Of a stretch of 64,000 nucleotides of DNA, positions 47,609-56,819 are shown in pieces. Where the stretch lies: positions 62,001-126,000 of the forward strand of contig JAXGZL010000002.1 in the NCBI GenBank assembly GCA_040776985.1, read 5' to 3'. Source of the DNA: UBA6115 sp040776985. Lineage in GTDB: Bacteria; Bacillota; Clostridia; Christensenellales; Aristaeellaceae. The position numbers and the translations under genes were made by a program. The notes under the pieces are model-generated. The model worked only from the letters and a program-made list of their open reading frames with translations, made no database searches and was not told the origin of the DNA. Position 1 is the stretch's first letter, and each line of letters begins with the position of its first letter.

Positions 47609-49100
47609 ATTCGTCCTCCTTGTCGGTGGATAGCCCGGTCATCTTCATGCCCAGCAGGGCCTTGGTGGCGAACTTGGTGTTCACAATGGCGCTGACCTGG
47701 CCCTGGCAGAGAACCAGGATGCGGTCGCACAGGCCCAGCAACACGTCCAGGTCCTCCCCCACAAAGAGAATGGCGACGCCCTTGTCCTTTTGCTGGTTGA
47801 GCATGTCGTAAATGCGCAGGGAGGCGCCGATGTCAAGGCCCCTAACCGGATAGGCGGTGATCAGCACCTTGGGGTTCAGGCGGATTTCCCGCCCCAGCAG
47901 CACCTTTTGCACATTGCCGCCGGAAAGCTTGCTGAGCTGCACCTCAATCCCCGGGGTGACGATGCCCAGTTCCTGCACCAGTTCCTCCGCCTGCTTGCGG
48001 GCGTTTCGCCTTAACAGAAGGGGGCCTTTCTGGTCCCGGTAGGTTTTCAGCAGCAGGTTGTCCGGCAGGTCCATGCCGCCCACCAAGCCCATGCCCAGGC
48101 GGTCCTCCGGGATAAAGGCCATGGAGACCCCCCGGTGGATGATTTCTCTTGGGTCCAGGCCGTCAATGCGGCGCCCTTCCATGGTGATGCTGCCGGCGCT
48201 GGGCTTTTCCAGTCCCGCGATGGTTTCGCACAGGGCCTTTTGCCCGGAGCCGGCCACGCCCGCCACGCCCAGGATCTCCCCGCCCTTTAAGTCAAAGCTG
48301 ACCCCCTGCAGCACATAGCGGCCGCCGGCGTCCATCACATCCAGGTCGCGCACCTGAAGGACAGGGGCGGTGGGGAAGGAGGGGGTGCGGGGAATGTCCA
48401 GGTCCATGGGGCGGCCCACCATCATCTCGGTCAGCTGATAGCGGTCGGTGCTGGCTGTTTCCACGGTGCCGGCGTTCCTGCCCTTGCGCAGCACGGCCAC
48501 CCGGCCGGACACCGCCATCACCTCGTCCAGCTTGTGGGTGATGATGATGATGGCCTTGCCCTCTGCCCGCATGGCGGCCAGCACGGAAAACAGGGCCTGG
48601 TTTTCCTGGGGGGTGAGGACGGCGGTGGGCTCGTCCAGGATCAGCTTGTCCGCCCCCCGGCAGAGCACCTTGAGGATTTCCACCGTCTGCTTTTCGCTCA
48701 CAGACAGGGAATACACCGGCCGGTCCAGGGCCAGTTTCATCCCCAGCCGGGCCATGGCCTCCTCCGGGCTTAGCGCCAGGCTGCCCTTTTGCCCCAGCAG
48801 GATGTTTTCCCGGGCGGAGAGCACCTCCACCAGCTTGAAATGCTGGTGGATCATGCCGATGCCAAGGGAAATGGCGTCCTTGGGGGAGCGGATCACCGCC
48901 TCCTTGCCGTCTATGTGGATGCTGCCCGCGTCCGGCTGATAGATGCCGGAGAGCATGTTCATCAGCGTGGTTTTGCCACTGCCGTTCTCCCCTAGCAGCG
49001 CCAGTACCTCCCCGTGGTAGACGGTCAGGTCCAGGGCGTCGCAGGCTGTAACCTTGCCAAAGGCTTTGGTGAGGCCGGAGAGGACAATCGCTGGTTTCAC
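47601..49100 (-). CDS. Nucleoside ABC transporter, duplicated ATP-binding protein
   Basis: The 499-residue double ATPase is of the YufO/NupO type. The first domain has GENGSGKTTLMN, VSEKQTVEILK and LILDEPTAVLTP. The second has GVAGSGQKALCE, LSGGNVQKVLLGREI and a TAYPVRGLDIGA segment where Walker B is degenerate, as is usual for this group. The start is GTG 49100, six bases after AAAAAGGAG. It powers the two permeases downstream. Confidence 0.9.
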   Translation of the reverse strand: MKPAIVLSGLTKAFGKVTACDALDLTVYHGEVLALLGENGSGKTTLMNMLSGIYQPDAGSIHIDGKEAVIRSPKDAISLGIGMIHQHFKLVEVLSARENILLGQKGSLALSPEEAMARLGMKLALDRPVYSLSVSEKQTVEILKVLCRGADKLILDEPTAVLTPQENQALFSVLAAMRAEGKAIIIITHKLDEVMAVSGRVAVLRKGRNAGTVETASTDRYQLTEMMVGRPMDLDIPRTPSFPTAPVLQVRDLDVMDAGGRYVLQGVSFDLKGGEILGVAGVAGSGQKALCETIAGLEKPSAGSITMEGRRIDGLDPREIIHRGVSMAFIPEDRLGMGLVGGMDLPDNLLLKTYRDQKGPLLLRRNARKQAEELVQELGIVTPGIEVQLSKLSGGNVQKVLLGREIRLNPKVLITAYPVRGLDIGASLRIYDMLNQQKDKGVAILFVGEDLDVLLGLCDRILVLCQGQVSAIVNTKFATKALLGMKMTGLSTDKEDEYA

Positions 49101-49158
49101 TGAGGGCTCCTTTTTATAAACTGCGCCTATTCTACATGAATTGGGATAAAACCACAAT

Positions 49159-49187
49159 CAAAACCACCGGCGGGGCCGGTGGTTTTG
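49159..49187 (-). promoter_or_regulatory. Hairpin or weak terminator after the nucleoside-binding protein gene
   Basis: A 13-pair stem (49159-49171 with 49175-49187) with a three-base loop is followed on the minus strand by an interrupted T-run. It lies between the binding-protein and ATPase genes and would reduce read-through. Confidence 0.65.
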
Positions 49188-49201
49188 AAAGGATGTTGAT
49201 G

Positions 49202-50317
49202 TTATTTCACTTCCACGCCCTTAATGAGCAGATTGGTCATCAGGCCGCCGGTGATGTCGGCGTCTTCCAGGGCTTCGCCTTCCTTCACCACCAGTTCATC
49301 GGTGTTGGAGTAGATGGGGCCGGTGAAGACATCCCATTCGCCTGAGAGGATTTTGGCGCGGGCTTCTTCAATCTTTTCCGCAGTGCCTTCTGCCACGTTT
49401 TTAGACAGGGGGGAGAGGTCAATCATGCCTTCCTTCATGCCCAGGAAGTAGTTGATCGGCTGCCAGTTGCCTTCCATCCTGTCCTTCACCTGGGCGATGT
49501 AGACGCTGGACCAATGCCAGATGGGGGCGGTCAGGTGGGCGTCGGGGGCCATGGGGGTCATGTCGGTGTTGTAACCGCAGCCGAACTTGCCGGCCTCCTG
49601 GGCGGCCACCTGGGGCATGGCGGTGTCCACATGCTGGGCAATCACGTCGCAGCCCAGGTCAAGAAGCGCCACGGCGGTCTGCTTTTCCAGGGTGGGGTCA
49701 AACCAGGAGCTGATGTACTTCACATACACCTTGGCCTCGGGGTTCACGCTCTGCACGCCCAGGGCAAAGGCGTTGATGCCGCCGTTGACCTCCGCATTGT
49801 CTGCCCAGGCAGCCACATAGCCAATCATATTGGTGCTGGTCTTAAGCCCGGCGGCGATGCCGGCCAGATAGCGGGCCTGGTAGATACGGCCAAAGTAGTT
49901 GTTGAAGTTGACGCCGTTGTTCTTATAGCCTGAGCAGTGGGAGAACACCACCTCGGGATATTCGTCGGCCAGCTCTTCCATGTAGTTCATAAAACCCCAG
50001 GAGTTGCCGAAGATGATCTGGCAGCCGGCATCCACCAGCTCCCGGAGGGCTGCGTCGCATTCCGCGGTCTCGGGCACGTTGAACTTGTACAGCACCTGGG
50101 AATCCGTCAGGCCCAGTTCCTTTTTCATGCCTTCCAGGCCGTTGTAGTGGGCGCCGGAGAAACCGTCGTCCTGAGAGCCGATGAGGACCATCCCCACCTT
50201 CAGCTCTTCTTTGGCAATGGGGGCGAAACCTTCTGCCAGGGCGGGGACAAACAGGGCGCTGACCAGGATCAGGGCCAGAACCAGGGACAGGGACAGGCGG
50301 AATCTCTTGGCGCTCAT
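49202..50317 (-). CDS. BMP-family nucleoside-binding protein
   Basis: The 371-residue exported protein has a signal peptide (RFRLSLSLVLALILVSALFV, then PALAE) and no lipobox Cys, unlike many BMP lipoproteins. The mature domain is typical (VGMVLIGSQDDGFSGAHYNG, YFGRIYQARYLAGIAAGLK, NMIGYVAAWADNAEVNGGIN, DVIAQHVDTAMPQVAAQEAG). The family binds purine nucleosides. The ATG at 50317 has GGAGG ten bases upstream. It lies 48 bp downstream of xpt. Confidence 0.9.
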   Translation of the reverse strand: MSAKRFRLSLSLVLALILVSALFVPALAEGFAPIAKEELKVGMVLIGSQDDGFSGAHYNGLEGMKKELGLTDSQVLYKFNVPETAECDAALRELVDAGCQIIFGNSWGFMNYMEELADEYPEVVFSHCSGYKNNGVNFNNYFGRIYQARYLAGIAAGLKTSTNMIGYVAAWADNAEVNGGINAFALGVQSVNPEAKVYVKYISSWFDPTLEKQTAVALLDLGCDVIAQHVDTAMPQVAAQEAGKFGCGYNTDMTPMAPDAHLTAPIWHWSSVYIAQVKDRMEGNWQPINYFLGMKEGMIDLSPLSKNVAEGTAEKIEEARAKILSGEWDVFTGPIYSNTDELVVKEGEALEDADITGGLMTNLLIKGVEVK

Positions 50318-50365
50318 GGATTGTGTGACCTCCTGATGTTGATTTTCTTTATATGCCATTCTGGC

Positions 50366-50944
50366 TCAGCCTTCACGGAAGAGGATCTTGCCATTCCTGA
50401 TTTCCGTGACGGCTGCTAAAGACAGCAGTTTGATGCCGGCCTCCCGCAGGGCTTTGCCCCCTTTTTGGAAGGCCTTCTCAATGGCGATGCCCACCCCCAC
50501 CGGGGTGGCGCCGGCCTGGCGGATCAGGGACAGCATGCCCCGCACCGCCTCGCCATCGGCCAAAAAATCATCCACAATCAGCACCCGGTCACTGGCTTCA
50601 ATGCAGTGAGTGGCGCAGCGCATCTGGTAACAGGTGCCCTTGGTGAAAGAGCTGACCCTTTCGGTATACATGTCGCCCGTCTGGTTGGAGGCGGGGTGCT
50701 TTTTGGCAAAGACCACCGGCAGGTTGTCAAGATGCTGGGCGGTGGTGATGGCCAGGGCAATGCCGGAAGCCTCCACCGTCAGCACAGCCGTGGGAGCGTC
50801 CTGGCGGAAGTAATCGGCAATCTCTTTTCCCATTTCCGTCAGCAAGCCTGTTTCAATCCGGTGGTTCAGGAAGCGGTCCACCTTCACGATGTCCGTTCCG
50901 ATCCCCTCGCCCCATTGCCTGATGGCATCTTCCAGTGCTTTCAC
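50366..50944 (-). CDS. xpt: Xanthine phosphoribosyltransferase
   Basis: The 192-residue enzyme matches Xpt in length and sequence: DIVKVDRFLNHRIE, TVEASGIALAITTA, VFAKKHPAS, the PRPP loop VLIVDDFLADGEA, and VGVGIAIEKAFQKGG. It converts xanthine and PRPP to XMP. The start is GTG 50944 with GGAGG five bases upstream; an ATG 48 bases earlier has no ribosome site. First gene of the nucleoside uptake operon, so import and base salvage are linked. Confidence 0.92.
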   Translation of the reverse strand: MKALEDAIRQWGEGIGTDIVKVDRFLNHRIETGLLTEMGKEIADYFRQDAPTAVLTVEASGIALAITTAQHLDNLPVVFAKKHPASNQTGDMYTERVSSFTKGTCYQMRCATHCIEASDRVLIVDDFLADGEAVRGMLSLIRQAGATPVGVGIAIEKAFQKGGKALREAGIKLLSLAAVTEIRNGKILFREG

Positions 50945-50987
50945 CCCTGCCTCCAAAAACACGAACGTTTTTTCAAAAACCGCTTCT

Positions 50988-51016
50988 ATCATACACCTAT
51001 TTCATGCCCGGCGCAA
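50988..51016 (-). promoter_or_regulatory. Promoter of the xpt-nucleoside transporter operon
   Basis: On the minus strand TTGCGC (complement 51011-51016), 17 bases and TATGAT (complement 50988-50993). The leader is only about 36 bases, too short for a purine riboswitch. Confidence 0.6.
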
Positions 51017-51071
51017 GGTGGAGAGAAACAGTAAGAAATCCCCAAAAGCAGTCGTTGCTGATAGAAAAAGA

Positions 51072-51101
51072 GAACCCAGCTCGTTTCAAAAAGCTGGGTT
51101 C
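51072..51101 (-). terminator. Terminator of the polyol operon
   Basis: A perfect ten-pair stem (51072-51081 with 51092-51101) is followed on the minus strand by a T-rich run. It ends the transcript of 51126-60187. Confidence 0.85.
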
Positions 51102-51125
51102 GGAAGGGATAGTATGGGGAACAGG

Positions 51126-52202
51126 TTAGAACTCAAATGCTACCTTGAAGTCACCATACTTGCCTGTTGCGTACTCAAATGCCTTTTCCCAGTCTTCCAG
51201 TTTAAACAGACTGCTGACCACGCCATTGGTTTTAAGATTGCCGTTGGCAATGTTCTCAATGACGAAGGGGAAGCAATAAGGGCTAAGATGCACACCAAGC
51301 ACATCCAACTCTTTACGATCTCCGATGATGGACCAGTCCACTGTTGTAGGTTCGGCAAATACTGAGAATTCAACAAAGCGGCCCAGCTTGCGAATCATCT
51401 GCAAGCCCTGAACCACTGAGGAGGGATGACCAGTTGCCTCAATATAGATGTCACAGCCATACCCATCGGTCATTTTCATGATTTCATCTACTACATTGAC
51501 TTTGGAAGGATTAAACACAATATCAGCACCAAACTCTTTCGCTTTTTCCAGACGCTTGTCTACCATGTCCAGAACGATGAGTTTCTTGGGATGGCGCATT
51601 TTTGCATAAGTTACCATGCCCAGACCCAGTGTGCCAGCACCTGAGAGAACAACGATGTCCTCACATTCTATCTGAGCTCTATCTACACAATGCTTGGAAC
51701 AGGCATACGGTTCAATCAATAAGCCTTCCTGTATAGTCAAGGATTTCGGCACATGATGGACGACGGAATGCTTGTATGGAATGCGTACATACTCAGCCAT
51801 GCCACCGTTGTAATCTTTAAAGAATCCATAAATCTTATGGGGCTGACACATCCAGTATTTTCCGGTTTTGCAGAAACGGCACTCGTTACAAGGTGCAATC
51901 TGATCAACTGCAATACGATCTCCAACATTGAAATCCTTGATGTTTTCCCCAACATAGGCAATTGTTCCAAAAAACTCATGACCGGGGATGAACGGGGTTT
52001 CAACCCAGGCAGGTTGTGTTTCATCACCCCAGAACATGGCAGCGTTATGCTCGCACTTCAAGTCTCCGGCACAAATACCACAACCTTCCGTCTTCATCAG
52101 AATGTCATCAGGACCACATTCTGGAACAGGGTAATTTGGTTCAAAACGATAGTCTCCCTGTCCATACGCCACTAAAGCCTTCATCGTCTTAGGAACACTC
52201 AT
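51126..52202 (-). CDS. Zinc-dependent polyol dehydrogenase (MDR family)
   Basis: The 358-residue protein has the catalytic zinc site (GCGICAGDLKCEH, GHEFFG), four structural-zinc cysteines (CNECRFCKTG then C) and the NAD loop (LSGAGTLGLG). It resembles erythritol/threitol and related polyol dehydrogenases, which oxidise a secondary alcohol to a ketose. The ATG at 52202 has GGAGG eight bases upstream. It is the last gene of an operon with a ketose kinase and an isomerase. AT-richer than the window average. Confidence 0.87.
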   Translation of the reverse strand: MSVPKTMKALVAYGQGDYRFEPNYPVPECGPDDILMKTEGCGICAGDLKCEHNAAMFWGDETQPAWVETPFIPGHEFFGTIAYVGENIKDFNVGDRIAVDQIAPCNECRFCKTGKYWMCQPHKIYGFFKDYNGGMAEYVRIPYKHSVVHHVPKSLTIQEGLLIEPYACSKHCVDRAQIECEDIVVLSGAGTLGLGMVTYAKMRHPKKLIVLDMVDKRLEKAKEFGADIVFNPSKVNVVDEIMKMTDGYGCDIYIEATGHPSSVVQGLQMIRKLGRFVEFSVFAEPTTVDWSIIGDRKELDVLGVHLSPYCFPFVIENIANGNLKTNGVVSSLFKLEDWEKAFEYATGKYGDFKVAFEF

Positions 52203-52323
52203 CAAATTGTCCTCCAATCATATTTGTTCTCTGCTCAGGTAACCAAACCATTCTTATGGTCTCCAATTACAGTATATCAGTTATGGAATCAGGCGACTAC
52301 CTCCTTTATCATATCATGGAAAT

Positions 52324-52785
52324 TTATTGATGATGACATTCTTGCTCATAATCACGAATTCGGTCAACTTTTGGCTGTGAAGGACAGCCCGGAACAAACT
52401 CATTGGTTAGAAACACCATCGCCAATTTCTCAATAAGCTTGTTGCCAAGGGTGAACGCTCCAAAACACGCTATGTTGGCGTCATTGCTGAGTCTGGCGCG
52501 TTCCGCGGAATACACATCACTAAGCGGTACTGCCAATGCGCCTTTCACTTTGTTTGCTGCCAGGGACATCCCAAGCCCAGTTCCACATAACAGGATGCCG
52601 CGGTCATGCTCTCCGGCAGCAACTGATTTTGCCACTTGAATAGCTACATTGGCATATATGACATCTTCACTGCCAAAGTCAGTTACATCATATCCTTTGC
52701 TTTTCAAAAAGGTTATCAACAACTGCTTTGATTCATTGGCATTGGGGTCGCAGCCAATTGCTATGGTGTGTTTCTTCATCATCAT
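52324..52785 (-). CDS. RpiB/LacAB-family sugar-phosphate isomerase
   Basis: The 153-residue protein matches the RpiB family: IGCDPNANESK at the start, the catalytic Cys in LLCGTGLGMSLAANK, and RARLSNDANI. Members interconvert aldose and ketose phosphates (ribose 5-phosphate, galactose 6-phosphate or, in tetritol pathways, erythrulose 4-phosphate). Next to a DhaK-type kinase the last is the best inference. Three consecutive ATGs make the start uncertain by six bases. Confidence 0.85.
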   Translation of the reverse strand: MMMKKHTIAIGCDPNANESKQLLITFLKSKGYDVTDFGSEDVIYANVAIQVAKSVAAGEHDRGILLCGTGLGMSLAANKVKGALAVPLSDVYSAERARLSNDANIACFGAFTLGNKLIEKLAMVFLTNEFVPGCPSQPKVDRIRDYEQECHHQ

Positions 52786-52791
52786 GATTCC

Positions 52792-53433
52792 TTACTTGAC
52801 TTCAGAAAGTATGCCATCTGCTATCGCATGTAGAATGATACAACATGAGGTAGCTCCAGCGTCTGGCACACCGCGGGATCGCTCGCCCAATCTAGCCGAC
52901 CGACCGAATTTTGCCACCATGTTCACCGTCGAATCTCTTCCTGTTGCAGCAGCAGTTTTCATCATTTCCAATGCTTCGGGCAAACTCTTACTTGTATCAA
53001 CGCTCTGCTTGAGAGATTCTACAGCGGGGTGCAAAGTGTCCACCAGTGTTTTATCGCCAGGTCGCGCTTCAATGATCTCGTACAATCCTTGCAAGCCTGC
53101 AGACAACATTTTGGAAAGCAGTAACAAATCAATGTTGTCTGCGCCATCTGCTTGATCGGCCATTTCAAAGAAAAGCGTGCCATAAATTGGCCCCATTGAA
53201 CCACCAATCTGATTAAACAGCACGGTGCCCAAATCGTTTAAGCCTTCTGAAAAGGAAACATCCTGGTCTCCGAGTTGTTCCTGATACAGGGTAAAGCCCT
53301 TGTTCATATTCATGCCATGGTCACCATCACCGATCAATCCATCAATATCGCCTAAGAGGGCTTTGTTTTCCTGTATGGCGGTAATCATGCGCTGGAGTAT
53401 GACATTTCCGGATGCGTTGCTGAATGTGTCCAT
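52792..53433 (-). CDS. dhaL: DhaL-type nucleotide-binding subunit of a ketose kinase
   Basis: The 213-residue all-helical subunit has the Mg-ADP-binding motifs GDGDHGMNMNKG, GGSMGPIYGTLF, RPGDKTLVDTL and LGERSRGVPDAGATS. It pairs with the DhaK subunit encoded just upstream (12 bp). In PTS-linked systems DhaL keeps ADP and is recharged by DhaM, but no dhaM or PTS gene is in the operon, so an ATP-dependent kinase in two pieces is suggested. The ATG at 53433 follows GAGGAG. Confidence 0.9.
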   Translation of the reverse strand: MDTFSNASGNVILQRMITAIQENKALLGDIDGLIGDGDHGMNMNKGFTLYQEQLGDQDVSFSEGLNDLGTVLFNQIGGSMGPIYGTLFFEMADQADGADNIDLLLLSKMLSAGLQGLYEIIEARPGDKTLVDTLHPAVESLKQSVDTSKSLPEALEMMKTAAATGRDSTVNMVAKFGRSARLGERSRGVPDAGATSCCIILHAIADGILSEVK

Positions 53434-53444
53434 AGATCTCCTCA

Positions 53445-54440
53445 TTATCGCTGCTTGAGTCCAACGCTATAGCATGGCATATCGATCAATTCTTTCAGTT
53501 CATCATCCAGTTTCATCACAGACAGGGTTGCACCCATCATTTCCAATGATGTGAAATAATTGCCGACATAGGAACGGTGAATCTTAATATTGTGCTTGCC
53601 AAGAAGCTTTTCAACTTCATCATACAGGACATAAAGCTCCATCACAGGTGTGGCGCCAAGCCCGCTTACCAGCACCACAACTTCATCCCCGGCTTTAAAT
53701 GGATAGTCGGGAAGAATCAGATCCACCATTCTGCTTGCCATCGTTTTAGCGTTCTCAATAGGACAAACCTCAACCCCAGGTTCCCCATGGTGTCCTATAC
53801 CAACTTCCATCATGCCTTCTTTTATCTCGAAATTTGGGTGTCCAACAGCAGGTAATGTGCAGGGAGAAAGCCCAATTCCAACGCTGCGTGTGCTGTCTAT
53901 GGCTTTCTGGGCAGCAGCAATGACGGCATCAAGATCAGCGCCAGTCGCTGCTTTTGCCCCGCCCACCTTCCACATCAGAATCTCGCCTGCAACTCCCCGT
54001 CGTTTATCCCTTTGATCCTTAGGGGCGGAGGCAACATCATCATTGGCAACAACAACCTTGACTTCTATGCCTTCTTTTTTAGCCATCCGGGATGCCATTT
54101 TGACATTCATGTTGTCCCCAGAGTAGTTACCATACAAACATGCAACGCCCTTGCCCTGATCAGCTTCCTTGAAAGCAGCCAGGAATGCTGCTGCGGCAGG
54201 GGATGAGAAAATCTCGCCTACAGCAACTGCGTCACATAAGTTCTCTCCTATATAGCCAATGAAAGCGGGTTTGTGTCCACTACCGCCACCAGTAACGACC
54301 CCTACTTTCTCGCCTGGCAAATCGCTTCGTTTTAAAACACGTGGGTGCTCAGTGGCTTGGACAATGTCGGGATGGGCTTTAACGAAACCCTGGATCATTT
54401 CTTCGACGATATAATCGGGATCATTCAATATTCGTTGCAC
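53445..54440 (-). CDS. dhaK: DhaK-type ketose-binding subunit of a ketose kinase
   Basis: The 331-residue subunit has VVTGGGSGHKPAFIGYIG and the substrate-binding His in GIGHHGEPG, which forms a covalent link to the ketone. The start is GTG 54440, eight bases after GGAGG, giving the usual MQRILNDPDYIVEEMIQGF opening. Homologous fused kinases phosphorylate dihydroxyacetone or erythrulose; the context of a polyol dehydrogenase and an RpiB-like isomerase favours a tetrulose. Its stop abuts dhaL. Confidence 0.9.
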   Translation of the reverse strand: MQRILNDPDYIVEEMIQGFVKAHPDIVQATEHPRVLKRSDLPGEKVGVVTGGGSGHKPAFIGYIGENLCDAVAVGEIFSSPAAAAFLAAFKEADQGKGVACLYGNYSGDNMNVKMASRMAKKEGIEVKVVVANDDVASAPKDQRDKRRGVAGEILMWKVGGAKAATGADLDAVIAAAQKAIDSTRSVGIGLSPCTLPAVGHPNFEIKEGMMEVGIGHHGEPGVEVCPIENAKTMASRMVDLILPDYPFKAGDEVVVLVSGLGATPVMELYVLYDEVEKLLGKHNIKIHRSYVGNYFTSLEMMGATLSVMKLDDELKELIDMPCYSVGLKQR

Positions 54441-54502
54441 GAGTCGTTCCTCCATAGCTGTTGTTTTAGAATAATAAGATCTATTCTTTCGCAGGGATAC
54501 CA

Positions 54503-55630
54503 TCACTTGTCAGAATAAATCCTGTCCCCAGTTTCAAAGTCAAACAGATGTGTTTTCTGTTCGTTCACTTCCAGTTTGATGACATCTCCATGATGGTATC
54601 TCTTTTCGTCAGCTGTAATCAACATCACCAAATGGCTTCCAACACGAACGCCAATTCGTCTTTCATCACCAAGATTTTCAAACACAGCAACGCGTTCATA
54701 GGTGCCTTTAGATTCCTCGGTTCCAACATAGAGGTCCATGGGGCGAACGCCCATTTTCACCTTGAATCCATCGTGAACTTTGCCATAGTACCTGCGTGGC
54801 ACCAGAATTCTCAGGCTGCTGTCCTGAAAGGTGAAATAAAAATCGTTTTCGTGCTTGATAACAACGGTTTCGAGAATATTCATAGGAGGCTCGCCGATAA
54901 AAGCAGCCACAAACTCATTCACCGGGTTGTCATAAACTTCAGAGGCAGTACCAAACTGTTGCAATTTGCCCATATCCATAATGGCAATCCGATCAGCCAG
55001 AGACATTGCCTCCAATTGGTCATGGGTGACGTAAACAGAGGTGCACTCAATTTCATTGTGCAGACGTTTAATTTCTGTCCGCATTGCCTGGCGCATTTTG
55101 CCATCCAGATGGGATAGCGGCTCATCCATCAAAAGCAACTCAGGTCTGCGAACGATGGCTCGAGCAATATTCACTCTTTGCTTCTGGCCGCCGGACAGCT
55201 TGACAGGCATTGAATCCAAAAGCGATTCGACATTCATCAGCCTTGCGATTTCATTGACCCGTTGTTCAATTTCGTCCTTGTTGACTCTTTTCGCCCTAAG
55301 GTTATAAGCAATATTCTCCTTGACGGTAAGAGGGGGATACAATGCGTAATCCTCAAAGGCCAGGCCGATACGCCGGTCTTTTGGCGGGACATCATTGACA
55401 CGGACATCACCAATGAAGATGTCCCCTTTTGTGATATCCTCCAGTCCAGCAATCATCCGCAAAGTTGTGGTTTTTCCGCATCCCGAAGGGCCAAGAAGCG
55501 CAACAAATTCTCCCTGATTGCATTCCAGCGTTAAATCATCGACTGCATAGGGATTTATTTTTGCTTTTCTTTTTCTTATTCCTGTGTTTTCATAGCGTTT
55601 ATACAGGTTCTTAATCAACAGTTTAGCCAT
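54503..55630 (-). CDS. Polyol ABC transporter ATP-binding protein (second)
   Basis: The 375-residue MalK/UgpC-like ATPase has GPSGCGKTTTLRMIAG, LSGGQKQRVNIARAIV, LLMDEPLSHLDGKMR and a C-terminal regulatory domain from about 240. The loop IRKRKAKINPYAVDD near residue 20 is longer than usual. The ATG at 55630 overlaps the end of the first ATPase gene. With its partner it would form a heterodimeric ATPase. Confidence 0.9.
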   Translation of the reverse strand: MAKLLIKNLYKRYENTGIRKRKAKINPYAVDDLTLECNQGEFVALLGPSGCGKTTTLRMIAGLEDITKGDIFIGDVRVNDVPPKDRRIGLAFEDYALYPPLTVKENIAYNLRAKRVNKDEIEQRVNEIARLMNVESLLDSMPVKLSGGQKQRVNIARAIVRRPELLLMDEPLSHLDGKMRQAMRTEIKRLHNEIECTSVYVTHDQLEAMSLADRIAIMDMGKLQQFGTASEVYDNPVNEFVAAFIGEPPMNILETVVIKHENDFYFTFQDSSLRILVPRRYYGKVHDGFKVKMGVRPMDLYVGTEESKGTYERVAVFENLGDERRIGVRVGSHLVMLITADEKRYHHGDVIKLEVNEQKTHLFDFETGDRIYSDK

Positions 55631-56813
55631 GGCTATCTCCTGACTCTTCGGTTGTTTCTTGTTTCTGCTGGTCAACCAACTTCAAGACATCTGCTTCATC
55701 ATAACGGCCAATGTATTCGCTTGATTCAGCATCAAAGAATATTGCGCGCTCCAAATCAAAAGTAAGGTAGACAGGCTGATCAAGCTGCACACTCAGCCCG
55801 TTTGGCGCAATGGCGCGAACCTGCGCATCGCCAACCTGTGTTATGAGGACTGACTTATTACCAATGGTATCAAAGCTGTATAGAGTACCTTCTGCTGCGC
55901 CAGCAACAGGCGTGAAACTGTACTGGACATTCTGAGGACGAATGCCAATGTTCACTTCTTTGCCTTCCAAGGCTTTCAAGCGATTAATCAACTCAGGATT
56001 ATCCGGGACTTCAAATTTATAACCGGGGACATCGTCCCAGCTGCAGGTACAAGTGCTCTGGTCATCCAACAAAGTACAAGCCAGCAGATTAATCTCCGGA
56101 TCTCCCATCAACTGGGCAACAAACTCATTCCTGGGCATATAGTAGATTTCATCACTGATTCCTACCTGAATGATCGTGCCATGATCGATGATCGCGATTC
56201 TGTCAGCAAGGGACATAGCTTCCATGAAGTCATGCGTTACATAAATCGATGTGGTTTCGAAGTTATGTTGCATTTCTTTCAGCTCGCCTCTCATCAGATT
56301 GCGTAGCTTTGCATCCAGATGCGCCAAGGGCTCATCAAACAAAAACACATTGGGGTCTCTGACCAATGCCCGTCCCAGGGCCACACGTTGTCGCTGCCCG
56401 TTGCTCAACTGGCTGGGCAAGCGGTCAAGCAGCATATCGATCTTCATCAGAGTGGCGGCTTTCATCACTGCTTCTTTTATATATGCTTCATCTTTCTTAT
56501 ACATCGGGCTGCGCAGTGGCGAGGCCATGTTGTCATATACGGTTTTATTGGGGTAGAGAGCATAGTTCTCAAAAACCATGGCGACATTTCTATGTGCTGG
56601 ATCAACCTGGTTGACAATTTCGTCGTTGATTTTAACTATTCCTGCGTCTGGGATCTGAATCCCGGCAATATTGTTGAGTATGGTGGTTTTACCTGCTCCA
56701 GCGGGGCCAAACAACACGAAGAACTCCTTGTCGCGTATCTCCAGGCTGATGTTGTTTAATGCAGTGAGATTGCCAAACCGTTTTGTTACATTAATCAGTT
56801 CAATCTTTGCCAT
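55623..56813 (-). CDS. Polyol ABC transporter ATP-binding protein (first)
   Basis: The 396-residue ATPase is related to MalK but with variant motifs: Walker A GPAGAGKTTILN, signature LSNGQRQRVALGRALV and Walker B FLFDEPLAHLDAKLR. LSNGQ instead of LSGGQ is typical of two-ATPase CUT1 systems, in which one of the two sites is altered. A C-terminal OB-type domain carries a CTLLDDQSTCTC segment. It lies six bases after the permease gene. Confidence 0.88.
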   Translation of the reverse strand: MAKIELINVTKRFGNLTALNNISLEIRDKEFFVLFGPAGAGKTTILNNIAGIQIPDAGIVKINDEIVNQVDPAHRNVAMVFENYALYPNKTVYDNMASPLRSPMYKKDEAYIKEAVMKAATLMKIDMLLDRLPSQLSNGQRQRVALGRALVRDPNVFLFDEPLAHLDAKLRNLMRGELKEMQHNFETTSIYVTHDFMEAMSLADRIAIIDHGTIIQVGISDEIYYMPRNEFVAQLMGDPEINLLACTLLDDQSTCTCSWDDVPGYKFEVPDNPELINRLKALEGKEVNIGIRPQNVQYSFTPVAGAAEGTLYSFDTIGNKSVLITQVGDAQVRAIAPNGLSVQLDQPVYLTFDLERAIFFDAESSEYIGRYDEADVLKLVDQQKQETTEESGDSHG

Positions 56814-56819
56814 GATCAA

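Noticed and set aside
50948..50972. PurR-type box (CGAAC core) in the xpt leader
   Set aside because: Only one imperfect match to the known box pattern and no second copy at the expected distance.
50945..51010. Guanine riboswitch upstream of xpt
   Set aside because: The leader is only about 36 bases and no purine-aptamer core could be found.
52792..54440. PTS-dependent dihydroxyacetone kinase
   Set aside because: DhaK and DhaL are present, but no DhaM or other PTS component lies in the operon, and the neighbours point to a polyol pathway fed by an ABC importer.
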